Shown here one piece after another: positions 10,701-19,600 of a stretch of DNA of 35,968 bases. Within the stretch, counting starts at the first letter, position 1, and every line of letters starts with the position of its first letter. Source of the DNA: Acanthamoeba lenticulata (Eukaryota; Discosea; Longamoebia; Acanthamoebidae); the NCBI GenBank assembly GCA_002179805.1, contig NAVB01000153.1:1-35968 (forward strand). Reading direction: 5' to 3'. The notes beneath the pieces were generated by a model, which was not told the origin of the DNA, did no database searches, and saw nothing but the letters and a program-made list of their open reading frames with translations. Position numbers and translations under genes: made by a program.

Positions 10701-11193
10701 CCACAGGCGTCACCGACCCGACGGGCACATTGACGGGCGTCTCATCCCAGCGCGACCGCTTCCTCGGTGTCTCTCCACCCGCCGTCTTGGCCACTGGCGT
10801 TTCATCCCACCCACTGCGTCGTTGTGGGCCGCCGGCACCATCTTGTGAGGTAGCGACGGGCGTCTCGTCCCACCGATTTCGTCTCGGCTTCTTCGCTGTG
10901 GGGGTGGCATCCGCCGCTGCAGCAACGGGCGTCGCATCATCCCAGCGACTGCCACTAGCAGGTGCGGCGGGCGTGGCCGATCCATCATCGTCCCATTGCG
11001 AGGCGGGCGCAGCGACGGGTGTTTCATCCCATCGCCTTCTCTTTCTCTTGGGTGCTTCTGTCTTCACCGCCGCTCCATTACTATCTCCATTGCTCTCATC
11101 TGCGGGCAGTTCTTTAACGTAGCCCTCCTTCTCGTCCGAGTAGAGGTCCTTATCGAAGGCGCCAGCTGAAGCGAACGCCGCTTTGTCGCTCAT
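7750..11193 (-). CDS. SF3B1: Splicing factor 3B subunit 1 (U2 snRNP core), intronless
   Basis: A single open frame of 1,147 residues from ATG 11193-11191, somewhat shorter than the ~1,300-residue animal and plant proteins. SF3B1 is the large HEAT-repeat scaffold of SF3b in the U2 snRNP; it clamps the branch-site helix in the nucleus. The N-terminus carries about six Trp motifs of the RWDETPV type, which in the family are UHM-ligand motifs bound by U2AF-like proteins and are sites of Thr-Pro phosphorylation. Next comes the SF3B6/p14-binding segment with [17 protein letters not shown], then HEAT repeats to the C-terminus (RRAELDYFL). The branch-site contact and cancer-hotspot segments are conserved: [29 protein letters not shown] and EQQKVRTI. 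The extra N-terminal residues of the frame before 11193 are not needed. The absence of introns contrasts with most neighbours. Confidence 0.97.
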   Translation of the reverse strand: MSDKAAFASAGAFDKDLYSDEKEGYVKELPADESNGDSNGAAVKTEAPKRKRRRWDETPVAAPASQWDDDGSATPAAPASGSRWDDATPVAAAADATPTAKKPRRNRWDETPVATSQDGAGGPQRRSGWDETPVAKTAGGETPRKRSRWDETPVNVPVGSVTPVGLSFDAMGATPVGNFANIQTPTPSQLQFMTPEQMHAMRWERDVDERNKPLTDEELDEMMPSEGYKILEPPATYKPIRTPARKIMWTPTPRAEDGGFMMAEEDLASSSGSGAGVDLEQPMGNLPAIKPEDKPYFEALLQDVNEEELSVEEQKERKIMKLLLKIKNGTPPMRKQALRQITDKAREFGPGPLFNQILPLLMSPTLEDQERHLLVKVIDRILYKLDDLVRPFVHNILVVIEPLLIDEDYYARVEGREIISNLSKAAGLATMIATMRPDIDNVDEYVRNTTARAFSVVASALGIPALLPFLRAVCQSKKSWQARHTGIKIVQQIAILMGCAVLPHLKSLVDIIKHGLEDEQQKVRTITALSIAALAEAATPYGIESFDVVLKPLWYGIRKHRGKGLAAFLKAIGFIIPLMDAEYANYYTKEVMVILIREFASPDEEMKKIVLKVVKQCVATEGVTAQYVRDEILPEFFKCFWIRRMALDRRNYRQLVDTTVELAAKVGAAEIVGRIVDDLKDESEPYRKMVMETVDRVIQQLGASDVDARLEEQLIDGILYAFQEQTSEDSSNAILNGFGTVVNALNLRCKAYLPQIAGTIKWRLNNKSAKVRQQAADLIARISPVMKTCGEEKLMGHLGVVLYEYLGEEYPEVLGSILGGLKAIVNVIGMEKMTPPIKDLLPRLTPILKNRHEKVQENCIDLVGRIADRGAEYVAAREWMRICFELLDMLKAHKKAIRRATVNTFGYIAKAIGPQDVLATLLNNLKVQERQNRVCTTVAIAIVAETCQPFTVLPALMNEYRVPELNVQNGVLKALSFLFEYIGEMGKDYCYAVTPLLEDALIDRDLVHRQTACTVVKHMGLGVQGLSCEDAILHLLNYVWPNIFETSPHVINAVMEAIEASRVALGPSVVLQYALQGLFHPARKVRTVYWKIYNLLYIGAQDALIPAYPRLDQLDDSAAHPAHSSGSSSSKAVDLADYRRAELDYFL

Positions 11194-11524
11194 TGCTGGA
11201 GAAACAAGAAGCGAATTAGAAAACAATTAATGTGGGACCACCAGCAAGCTGAGTCGAAGTTGAACAAAAAGAGAAAATGCAAAGATGAGCACCTGCGAAG
11301 GGCCTCTTGATGCGAAGATCTGAAGAAACAGGCCAGTTTTCCTGTCCCGCTTATTCCTTGCTTTTGTCAACTATCTGAGGTATGAAGCTGCTGACGTCAG
11401 CCGATGTTCGGCGGGTGTTATTTCCCGACAGCTGAGCTGTTCATTCTTTTCTTCCTTCTCCGTCTTACGCCATCCCTCTTCTCTCCCTTCACGGCAGCGG
11501 CTAGACCCTTCACACACAGCGAAA
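11194..11524. promoter_or_regulatory. Divergent promoter region, SF3B1 / eL30
   Basis: A 331 bp region between two housekeeping genes transcribed away from each other. It contains a perfect 12 bp palindrome with a core TGACGTCA (11390-11401). The stretch before the eL30 start is pyrimidine-rich (about 11440-11490), which resembles the terminal-oligopyrimidine leader of ribosomal-protein genes; the transcription start is not known. Confidence 0.6.
11390..11401. promoter_or_regulatory. Palindromic CRE-like site GCTGACGTCAGC
   Basis: A perfectly self-complementary 12-mer with the TGACGTCA core bound by CREB/ATF-type bZIP factors in other eukaryotes. It lies in the shared promoter of the SF3B1 and eL30 genes, about 124 bp from the eL30 start and about 197 bp from the SF3B1 start. 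Binding in this organism is inferred only from the sequence. Confidence 0.45.
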
Positions 11525-12112
11525 ATGGTGTCCACTAAGAAGCAGGTCCGTACTTTACGGCCTCGTGGAGTGGCATTTTTTCGTTACCTCTGCCAAGAGG
11601 GCCGGACAATGAGCGATTAAGAGATTCACCTCTGAATCGATGACCAATCGTTCGTCCATCCGAGCCCGATTGTGCTGGCGTTCTCCACCATCGGCACCAT
11701 GCTCACCCTCCCCTTTCATCTTTAACAGAAAAAGGCCCAGGAGAGCATCAACTCTCGCCTCGCCCTCGTCATGAAGTCGGGCAAGTACACCCTCGGCTAC
11801 AAGTCGACCCTCAAGTCGCTCCGCCTGGGTAAGGCCAAGCTCATCATCATCTCGAACAACTGCCCTCCCCTGAGGAAGTCCGAGATTGAGTACTACGCCA
11901 TGCTTTCCAAGACTGGTGTCCACCACTACACTGGCAGTACGCACTTCTCCACTATCTTGCGGCATTTGTTGCTCTTTCGATGCTCATGGGCCTTTTCTGC
12001 AGACAACATCGATCTTGGTACTGCCTGCGGTAAGTACTTCCGCGTGTCCTCGCTCAGCATCACCGACCCTGGTGACTCGGACATCATCCGTCAGCTGCCC
12101 GGCAACCAGTAA
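11525..12112 (+). CDS. RPL30: 60S ribosomal protein L30 (eL30), 3 exons
   Basis: Exons 11525-11545, 11729-11936 and 12003-12112 give 112 residues, the usual eL30 length. The protein starts MVSTKKQ and contains the family signature [20 protein letters not shown], then [37 protein letters not shown] and [11 protein letters not shown]. eL30 is a small L7Ae-fold RNA-binding protein of the large ribosomal subunit. The first intron falls after codon 7 in phase 0 and is 183 bp; the second is phase 1. In some fungi eL30 represses its own splicing by binding a kink-turn at the first exon-intron junction; I did not demonstrate such a structure here. The leader is pyrimidine-rich. Confidence 0.97.
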
Positions 12113-12538
12113 ATGCGCTTTCATGTGAAAATGCCACCCTGTTCATGCAGAGGGGTAAATAAGATGGGAGCTTCAAACTAGTTGGTGTTGTATTTTTTTT
12201 TCAATTTAAAATGATTCTTAGCACAAAGGGAACCCAACCCATAAGTCTGGTGCGGCACCGCTTGGCGCTGAATAAACGGCATGCCACTAAGTGACCAGCA
12301 CAAAAAGAGGCTGATGAGCACTCGGCCCAGGACTCGCGGCGACAGGTTGACTTGGGGTGGGACTCAACCGCCGCTTCGGCGCGACCAACAGGGGAAGGCC
12401 TCTTGATACTGCACACTTTTGGTCGACAGCGTGCCCTCCTAAATGGCCTGGGCCAGGCACGAACGAGGGGAGAGCAAGAAGAGACCAAAAGGATACGTAG
12501 AAATGAGGAGCAAGATTAGGAAAGAGCGAGTAAGCAAA
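12113..12538. other. Spacer between eL30 and the 5S gene; no gene seen
   Basis: About 425 bp containing the eL30 3' flank (AT-rich, 12113-12215) and a more GC-rich part in which no frame shows the codon bias of the neighbouring genes and no tRNA could be folded. A short inverted repeat GGTTGA ... TCAACC (about 12345-12369) was noticed but is too small to call. Confidence 0.5.
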
Positions 12539-12657
12539 AGGATACGACACGGTGGATTCCCGGGTGGTCGCCCACCCCAGTACTAACACCGCCTGGCGCA
12601 GCTTAACTTCGCTGTTCGGATGGGAAGCGGTGCTTTCTCCGCAGTATGGCCGTATCC
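12539..12657 (-). rRNA. 5S ribosomal RNA gene
   Basis: Read on the minus strand from 12657, the 119-nt sequence begins GGATACGGCCATACTGCG and ends with CGTATCC followed by T. The two ends pair to form helix I. The conserved loop B/C segment CCCATCCGAACAGCGAAG and the internal-promoter-like segment GGTGTTAGTACTGGGGTGG are present. A TTTT run (12536-12539, read on the minus strand) directly follows helix I and fits an RNA polymerase III terminator. The sequence agrees with the Acanthamoeba 5S rRNA as I remember it. It is a single copy in this window, transcribed opposite to eL30 and in the same direction as the dynein gene, whose coding sequence ends 158 bp upstream. Confidence 0.95.
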
Positions 12658-12814
12658 ATCATCAATAGGAGTAGCCCATCTGATCAGCCAAGCGACACCA
12701 CTCAGCGGCCTTTTGTTTGTGTGCCCAAAAATGAATGAACATGAAAGAAGAAAGGAGAGAGAGAAAGGAATTCTTGTTTTGTGCCGACACAAGGCCTCGG
12801 CGCATTGAGGAGGA

Positions 12815-15800
12815 TCAGAAGTCGAGGTCCTCCGAGTCAGCGCGCGCGAGCGTCGTGGACGAGTAGGCCAGGTCCTTGAGGCTGGCCTCCAGCTTGTCCC
12901 ACTCCTGCGCGCTGGGTGACGCGATCTGGAGAGGACACCACAACCACAACCATATCAACGTCAGGCCATCATCATCACGAATCAAGAAGAAGAAGATGAT
13001 GAGGAGGAGGATAATGGACCTCGGCGATGTCGTAGACAAAGACGGAGCCCGTGGCGTCACCGCAGACGATCTTCTTGCCCGAGGGCGCCCAGCAGAGGCT
13101 GTTGAGGGCCTTGCCGGTGCCCACCGCCGTCCGCGCGTAGGGCGCCTCCGGGTCCTCGTTCAGGTTCCACAGGCACAGGCTCCCCGTCCCGTCGGCCGAC
13201 GCGAACAGGGCCGGGTGGATCGGCGACCTGCGCGACGCGTCTCGTGCGTCAGCAATCGGGTCCAGCTCGAGGGCGCGCGTGTGCCATGCGTGTGTGCCAT
13301 GCGTGTGTGTCGTGTCGTTTCGCGCGCGTGGCAGGAGGCGGGGAAGGGGGCGCACCAGGCCACGTCGTAGACGTACTCGCCCACGTCCTCGAACGAGTGC
13401 ACCGGGAACGTGTTCTGCCATTTTCCGGCGCACGACACGACACGACACGACACGACACGACACGACACGACACGACACGACACGACACGACACGACACGA
13501 CACGACACGACACGCGGGCTCGAGGATGTGAGGCTCCTGCACAAAGTGAAAGCGAGAAGAGGGGGGAGAGGACCTTCTTGTTCCAGAGCTTGATGGACCA
13601 GTCGACGGAGGAGGTGAGGAAGTAGTCCGAGAAGTCGACGGACCCGTGGGCCGGGTGGAAGTCGATGGCCGTGATGGGCCCCCGGTGCCCCGTGTACTGC
13701 TCGTACACGCCGCTCTTCCTGTGTTGTTTTGGAAAACATTGTTTTTAATGTTTTGTTTTCGTTTCATTTTTAATTCTAATTATTATTTTTGGGTAAAATA
13801 AATAACTTTGGATTTTTAATTAAATAAGAAAATTACGTACGTGCCGTGGCGGTAGGCCTGGTAGACGGTGGCCTCCTCGCTGCCGACGAAGAACTCGTTG
13901 ACCTCGCCCTCGGAGAAGGACATGCACGTCGGCGCCACGTTGCCGCCGCCCGTCACCGACTTGCTCTGTGGTCGCGCCAACACGCGTGCGTGTGTGTGTG
14001 TGTGAGTGGACCGCACGACACGACACCACACGCGCGCGGGCACGGCCACGGCCAACACCAACGCAGAGAGCGGGCGCGCGCGCGCGTACCTGCTTGTTGC
14101 GGAGCTCGAGGACCTCGAGGGGCTGGTGGAGCGACTCAAAGGCCCACACGCACATGCGACCGTCGGTGGAGACCGTGACCAGGTTGTTGGCGTTCTGCGT
14201 GCCCAGCACGGCCAGCGAGTACACCGGGTGCGTGTGCCCGATCGACGACAGCGGCGTCCGCTGGATCGGCGTCCTCCTCGACGCCCTGATGTCCGTGTGT
14301 GTGTGTGTGTGCGTGTCAGCGCGCGTGTGTGCGGCGCGTGTGTGCGGAAGGGGACGGACCGGCGGTCCCAGAGGACGATCTGGCCCGAGTAGGTGCCGCC
14401 GATGACGATGTTGGGCTGGTACTTGGCGAACAGCGTCGACAGCACCGGCGACTGCGCCACCAACACCACCAGACCAGCATCAGCTTGGGGACGATGTCGA
14501 TGATGACGATGATGATGATGAAGACGATGACGACGACTAGAAGAAGAAAGGGGAAAGAGGGCGGACCTGGCACTGGAGGACGGACTCGGGGCGCTGGAGC
14601 ATGTTCTGGAGGGACCAGACGCAGACGCAGCCGTCGGGCTCCTCCGAGATGCCGGTCTCGTTGGCCGAGTAGGCCACTGCGATCAGGTCCGCGTCCTGCC
14701 GCGGTCGACGGCCACACGCGCACGCATGTGAGCCGCACGCAAACACGCGCGCGTGTGTGCCGCATAGGAGCGAGGCCAGGCGGGGGGGGGAGCACCTTGG
14801 GGGACCAGGTGACGTCGGTGACGGCGCGGTATTTGCAGACGGACTCGTCGAACAGCGTCATCTGGTGTCGCACCTTCTGGCCCACGTCAAAGTCCCTAAA
14901 ATCAAAAATAAACAATTAAAATTCATAATTATTAGTTCAAAATAAAATCAAATTTCAAAAAAGTTGTGAAAAATGTTTGTCATTTTGGAGGGAGGGGCGG
15001 ACCCGCTGGCCGAGCGTCGGTCGTCGTCGACAAAGTCGCGGGTGAGGTTGTACTTGTCGGCCAGGTAGATGGCGCGCTCCAGCGTGCGCGTGGCCTTGTG
15101 GAAAAAGTGCCCAAACTCGGACGACTGCACGATCTCGCCCCGCTCGATCTCGTTCAGCTCTGTGCAGCGCGCGTGTCGTGCGGTTGGCGATGAGAAACAC
15201 ACAAGTGCGCGCGTGCGTGTGCGGTTGGCGTGCGCATGTGCGTACCAGGCGGCGGAGGCGGGCCGGTGGCCTTGGCCGCCAGCTCGTCGGCCTCGTCGTC
15301 GCCCGGGCCAGCCGTGACGGACGTGTCGGTCGACGTCGACGTCGTGGCCGCGGCGGTCCGCTTGGCCGTGGCGGTCCGGCCACGCGGGCGCTCGCCGTGG
15401 CCGTCCTCGGCTCCCTCGGCGCCGTCCTCCTGGTCGCCGGCGCCTTCGGCGTCCTCGCCGATGGCCGTCTCCTCGGTCTGCATGCCGCGCGAGTAGACCT
15501 CGACGTCCTTGGGCGCGATGTCGTGGGCGACGACGTTGAGCTGGATCGACAGCGGCTGGCCGGGCCGGCCGCCGCCGGTGCCAGCGCTGGAGTAGGTCGC
15601 CGTGGCCGACGTCGTGGCCGTGGTAGCCGTAGCCGTGGCGCCAGCCGAGGGTCGTGGCGAGGTGGGCTCGCCGGCCGCCTGGGCGTCGGTGGTGGGGAGG
15701 TCGATGTCGGCGTCGACGTCATCGGCCGTCGTGGTTTTGGGGACGATGGTGGTCTCCTCGAGGGTCTTGAGCAGATCTTGCACATTGCTGATCGACGTGA

Positions 15801-16075
15801 GGTCGAGCGTGCCCGTTTCCTGAATGAACGATGATGGGGATGGTGGAAAGTGTAGCGGGTAGAGGGAGGGCGAGACGTCAGAGAAACGAAATGGGAGACC
15901 AGTGCTGATGGAAATGGCGGCGTGTAGGAGAAGATGGAGCGTTGGTGGCACACGGTACCTTGGGGGCGAACTCAGTTTGATTCTTTTCCTTGAGCCGACG
16001 CAAGCGATCCTTCTTGTCCTGCAGCTCCTTGAGACGCTGCTCTTTCCGTTTATCTCGATCGTTCTTTGCGCTCAT
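12815..16075 (-). CDS. Cytoplasmic dynein intermediate chain, 12 exons
   Basis: Exons on the minus strand: 16075-15959, 15819-15246, 15159-15003, 14895-14796, 14695-14567, 14451-14360, 14285-14090, 13965-13841, 13718-13574, 13414-13356, 13227-13020, 12925-12815; all phases agree and give 670 residues (animal DYNC1I is about 640). The N-terminal 40 residues form the charged helix (MSAKNDRDKRKEQRLKELQD) that binds dynactin p150 in the family. A Ser/Thr/acidic linker contains VEVYSRGMQTEE, placed where other intermediate chains carry the LC8/Tctex light-chain sites. Then follow WD40 repeats: NIVIGGTYSGQIVLWDRR, GHTHPVYSLAV, NLVTVSTDGRMCVWAFES, DFSDYFLTSSVDWSIKLW, SPIHPALFASADGTGSLC. The protein links the dynein motor heavy chain to cargo adaptors and light chains. 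The intron 13415-13573 carries a long CACGA tandem repeat. Confidence 0.95.
13431..13514. repeat. (CACGA)n pentanucleotide tandem repeat
   Basis: About 17 uninterrupted copies of CACGA within an intron of the dynein intermediate-chain gene. Shorter versions of the same unit occur in introns of the HECT gene (about 6521-6542), the RhoGEF gene (about 19699-19720) and another dynein intron (about 14015-14028). Length polymorphism is likely. Confidence 0.95.
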
Positions 16076-16659
16076 TTTTTTGGATGCACGCCTCTGGATG
16101 GCAACGAATCAATTTGATCTTGCCGCAATTATAGAAAGATAAATCGGCCCAGAAGAGGGACTGATGCGTGTCCTTCTTGGTGCTCTATCTCTCGCGTGGG
16201 GCGATTCTGCTCTCGTGTGACAGCGCAAACACTTTCTGTCGACAGATTTTTTTAGTTAGTTTTTCTTGTGATTGATGGATTTATTGGTCTAATTTCTCGG
16301 TGCACCTGTTGCTGTCCTGGAAGATGAAAGGTGGCTTGAAGTGGCTTTGCCGTGGAACCAAGGGCGGCTTTAGCCTTTTGGCGCGGTCACCACAATAGGA
16401 AAGAACTCAGCTTGAAAAAGGAGATGCGTCCGAATACTGATAGTTGCGACAGAAAAAGGAGAATGACCGCAAACTTTGGCGCTCAGGAGGACGAGAACCT
16501 TCCTGAAGGAGGACAAGGCAAGGAGGCCACTGGCTTTACAAGTGCGGAGAAGGAGAAGGAGAAGGTTGGGCCTTTCTGGCCTGCACGAAAACCCACTACT
16601 TCAGCTGAAGAGGAAAAGAAGAACGTAGTAGGAAGAAGAACTCGAGTAAAAACCACATC
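16076..16659. promoter_or_regulatory. Divergent promoter region, dynein IC / RhoGEF
   Basis: A 584 bp region between two genes transcribed away from each other. It holds both promoters and 5' leaders. An open frame in the right part (to 16702) overlaps the RhoGEF start in another frame, has poor codon bias and is more likely leader sequence or an upstream ORF than a gene. No known site was recognised. Confidence 0.55.
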
Positions 16660-19600
16660 ATGGAGAAAGATTTTGGTCATGAACAACTGCAGCTGCTCTT
16701 GAAGGGGTTGGACCTCTATGACAACCCCCAGCGACAGGAGTACTCTCTTGCCGTCTTGGTTGATCTCGCTGCAGAAGGTAATGCGTTTTTCCTCCTACTT
16801 GGTTCCAGTCCTCATCATCGCTTTGATGACCCTCACCTCCTTCTCCTTGTTTTTCATCGTCTCCACCATCATCATCATCATCTTCAACAACAACAACAAC
16901 AACTACAACTACAAAAACACAGCCCATAACCGCCGAGATCTCGAGGCCATGGGCATTGCGGCGCCCATCGTGCGGCTGCTGGCCTCTGAGGGCGCCACCG
17001 ACGTGATGCGCATGTACGCCTGCTGGACCCTCTCCAACCTCACCGCCGACGGCCCCTCGGCCGCCATCCAAGAGGTGCGCCCTTCCCCCTTCCCCCTTCC
17101 CCACTACAACGACACCAACTTGTCTCTTTCCCTCTCGTCTCTGCTCACGCTCGTCGTTGTTGTCGTCGTGCGTCGTCCAGCAACTGGAGAATGGCGTGCT
17201 TCTGCGCGCGCTGAAGCGCATCTTTGTGGAAGAGCGGGACAACGCCGACGTGTTGGAAAAGGTCCTGTGGCTGCTCACCAACATCTCCACGTACGTCGCT
17301 CTCTTGGGTGTCTGGACCTTTCGCCAACCAGTTGGCGGGGGTCGATCAATCCTCTTAACAACAACGACAACGATAACCACAGGGACGACTACCCAAAGAA
17401 CAAGGCGCTCGTGGCCCAGCACGACTTTGTCGGCCTGCTCACCTCGCTCCTCGATTTTGCCACCGATGAAAACGTGCGTCTTGAGCGTCATCATGACCAT
17501 CATGTTGTCGTCGGGCTCATGCGCTTTGTCAAATGCCTCTCGAGCAGCACGAGGAGGGCGAGGAGATCCCGCTCAGCGAGATGGAGTATCCGGAGAAGAT
17601 CGTGACCGGCGCCGCCCGGGTCCTTCTCAACCTCTTCTTCGACGGTACGCGCGTGGCCGCGCTCGACGCTCAGTTCTTGTTCTCGACTGAACTGATCCTT
17701 GATTGTCGGCCCAACAAACAGCCGATGTACAGGAGAAATTCATCATGCAGCCCCACGCGGTCCGGCAGGTGGTCAGCCTGCTGATGTCGTCCTCGCTCGA
17801 CATCAAGCAGTCCGTGCTCGACCTCTTGGTCAACCTCTCGGCTTTCAAGTACGCTCACGATCTATCGTCTGGAGCCTTAGCCTTGACTTTGACCTTTGAC
17901 TTTTGCTTTTTTGCCCAACAGCGCCGAGACGCGCAAGCTGCTGTTCTCGCGCCAGGTGTCGGCGCGGCTCACCAAGATCTTCAACGAGCCGCAGATCTTC
18001 CCGGGCCTCCTCGAGAGCGCCATCCGGACCATCTCCAACATCGTCATCGAAGGTGCGCCGCCGCGGCTCTATGTCTTCATCATCGCTATAGTTGTGGTTT
18101 GACCTCACACACATACGCGCGCGTTCGTGCCACGCAGAGGAGCATCACTCGGCGCTATGGGAGGACGGCACCGTGCTGGCGCTGGTCGACATGCTCACGC
18201 GCTCGGCCATCTCCAACGAGCTCAAGAACGAGGTGCGCACGTGCTTGGAATGCCAATGAACGAACGAACATGAGCACGATGAGCCTTGTTCTTACACGCT
18301 TTGGGTGCGACGACCTTGTCGCGGGACAGATCGCGAGCGCGCTGCAGTCGCTGTCGACCAACAAGGACGCGCGGGACATGATCTTCAAGGCCAACGCCGT
18401 GCCGTCCCTGGTCGGCCTCATGGCGCACAACCTGGACCACCACGACGCCGGCTCGGGCGTGGAGGACGTCCTTCGCGTCATGGGTTCGTCCTTGGCTCTT
18501 CTGCTCCCTGTTGCCTCTTTCTCACTCGCCGTCTCCGTCGCCGTCGTTGTCGTCGTCGTTGTCATCATCGATGTCGTCGTTGTCGTTGTTGGCGCGCTGG
18601 GCTGAGCAGTGATGCTCACGCTCGACGAGGACAAGCAGCGCGAGCTGAAGGACAAGCACGAGCTTGACGTGTTTTTCCGGCGGATCGCGCAGTCCCCCGC
18701 GCTGCAGGACCTGCACGAGATGGCCACCATGGGCCTGGGCTACCTCAAGGCCTCGCTCGACGGCCCGACCCAGCGCCGACCCGTCCTGGCACGTCGCTTC
18801 CTCCTCTTCTTCATCATCAATAGCACCAATAACACGTACGGGATCAACAGACGCACCCGGCCAAGGTCGAGCGCGTGGCCACCTTGCGCCGACCCAAGGC
18901 CGGCACCATCCGAGAATCGGCCTCCGAGGTACTTCCCTCCAAATTACAGAGTAAATAAATCCATAAATAAATTAGAGATTAAGCAATTGTTATAAATTGT
19001 TTATACAAATCTTTGAAATGGAAATAAAAAATTAATAAAGGGAATAAGAATAAGAATCCTTAAAAAATTGCGTGCGGCCAGCAGACCGAAAGCGCGCCGT
19101 TGAGCCCAGTGCCGGAGGAGCCGCAGGCGCCGCAGGTGGATGACGAGCGATTCTACATGAAGCGGAAACACATCTCCAAGGAGATCCTCGAGACGGAGAA
19201 GAACTACGTCATGTGGATCGGCTCCATCGTCACCGTACAGATCTTCCTCTTCCTCTTCCTCCTCGTCACCTTCCTCTTGACCCTCACCTTCATGGTCCTC
19301 CAGCGATTCTTGGAGCCGCTGGAGGCCATCGTCAGCAAGAACGCAAAGGCCTTCATCACCGCCGACGACCTCCGCAAGATCTTTTCAGTCATCCGGTACG
19401 CCTCTGCCGCCACTCGACGATGACGCCAGAGGAATACTGAAAACGAAAACGAAAACGAAATCGAAACAAAAACGAAACGAAAATGAAATGAAAATGAAAA
19501 CGAAACGAAAACGAAACTTCAACAACAAAGGGACATCCACGAGGTCAACAGCGGGCTGCTGGTCGATGTGGAAAAGGCTCTCGCGTTTGTCAACGAGAAC

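Noticed and set aside
11546..11728. Possible intronic C/D snoRNA in the first eL30 intron (short CGATGA and CTGA boxes)
   Set aside because: The boxes are in the wrong order and spacing, no terminal stem was seen, and the C-box match is poor.
12345..12369. Small inverted repeat GGTTGA ... TCAACC as a possible ncRNA or tRNA arm
   Set aside because: Only six pairs, no surrounding tRNA cloverleaf, no A/B boxes.
13431..13514. CACGA array as a CRISPR-like repeat array
   Set aside because: Pure 5-bp tandem repeat without spacers, inside a eukaryotic intron.
16352..16702. Open frame upstream of and overlapping the RhoGEF start
   Set aside because: Poor codon bias, no conserved features, and overlap with the ARM-encoding exon in another frame. 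At most an upstream ORF in the leader.
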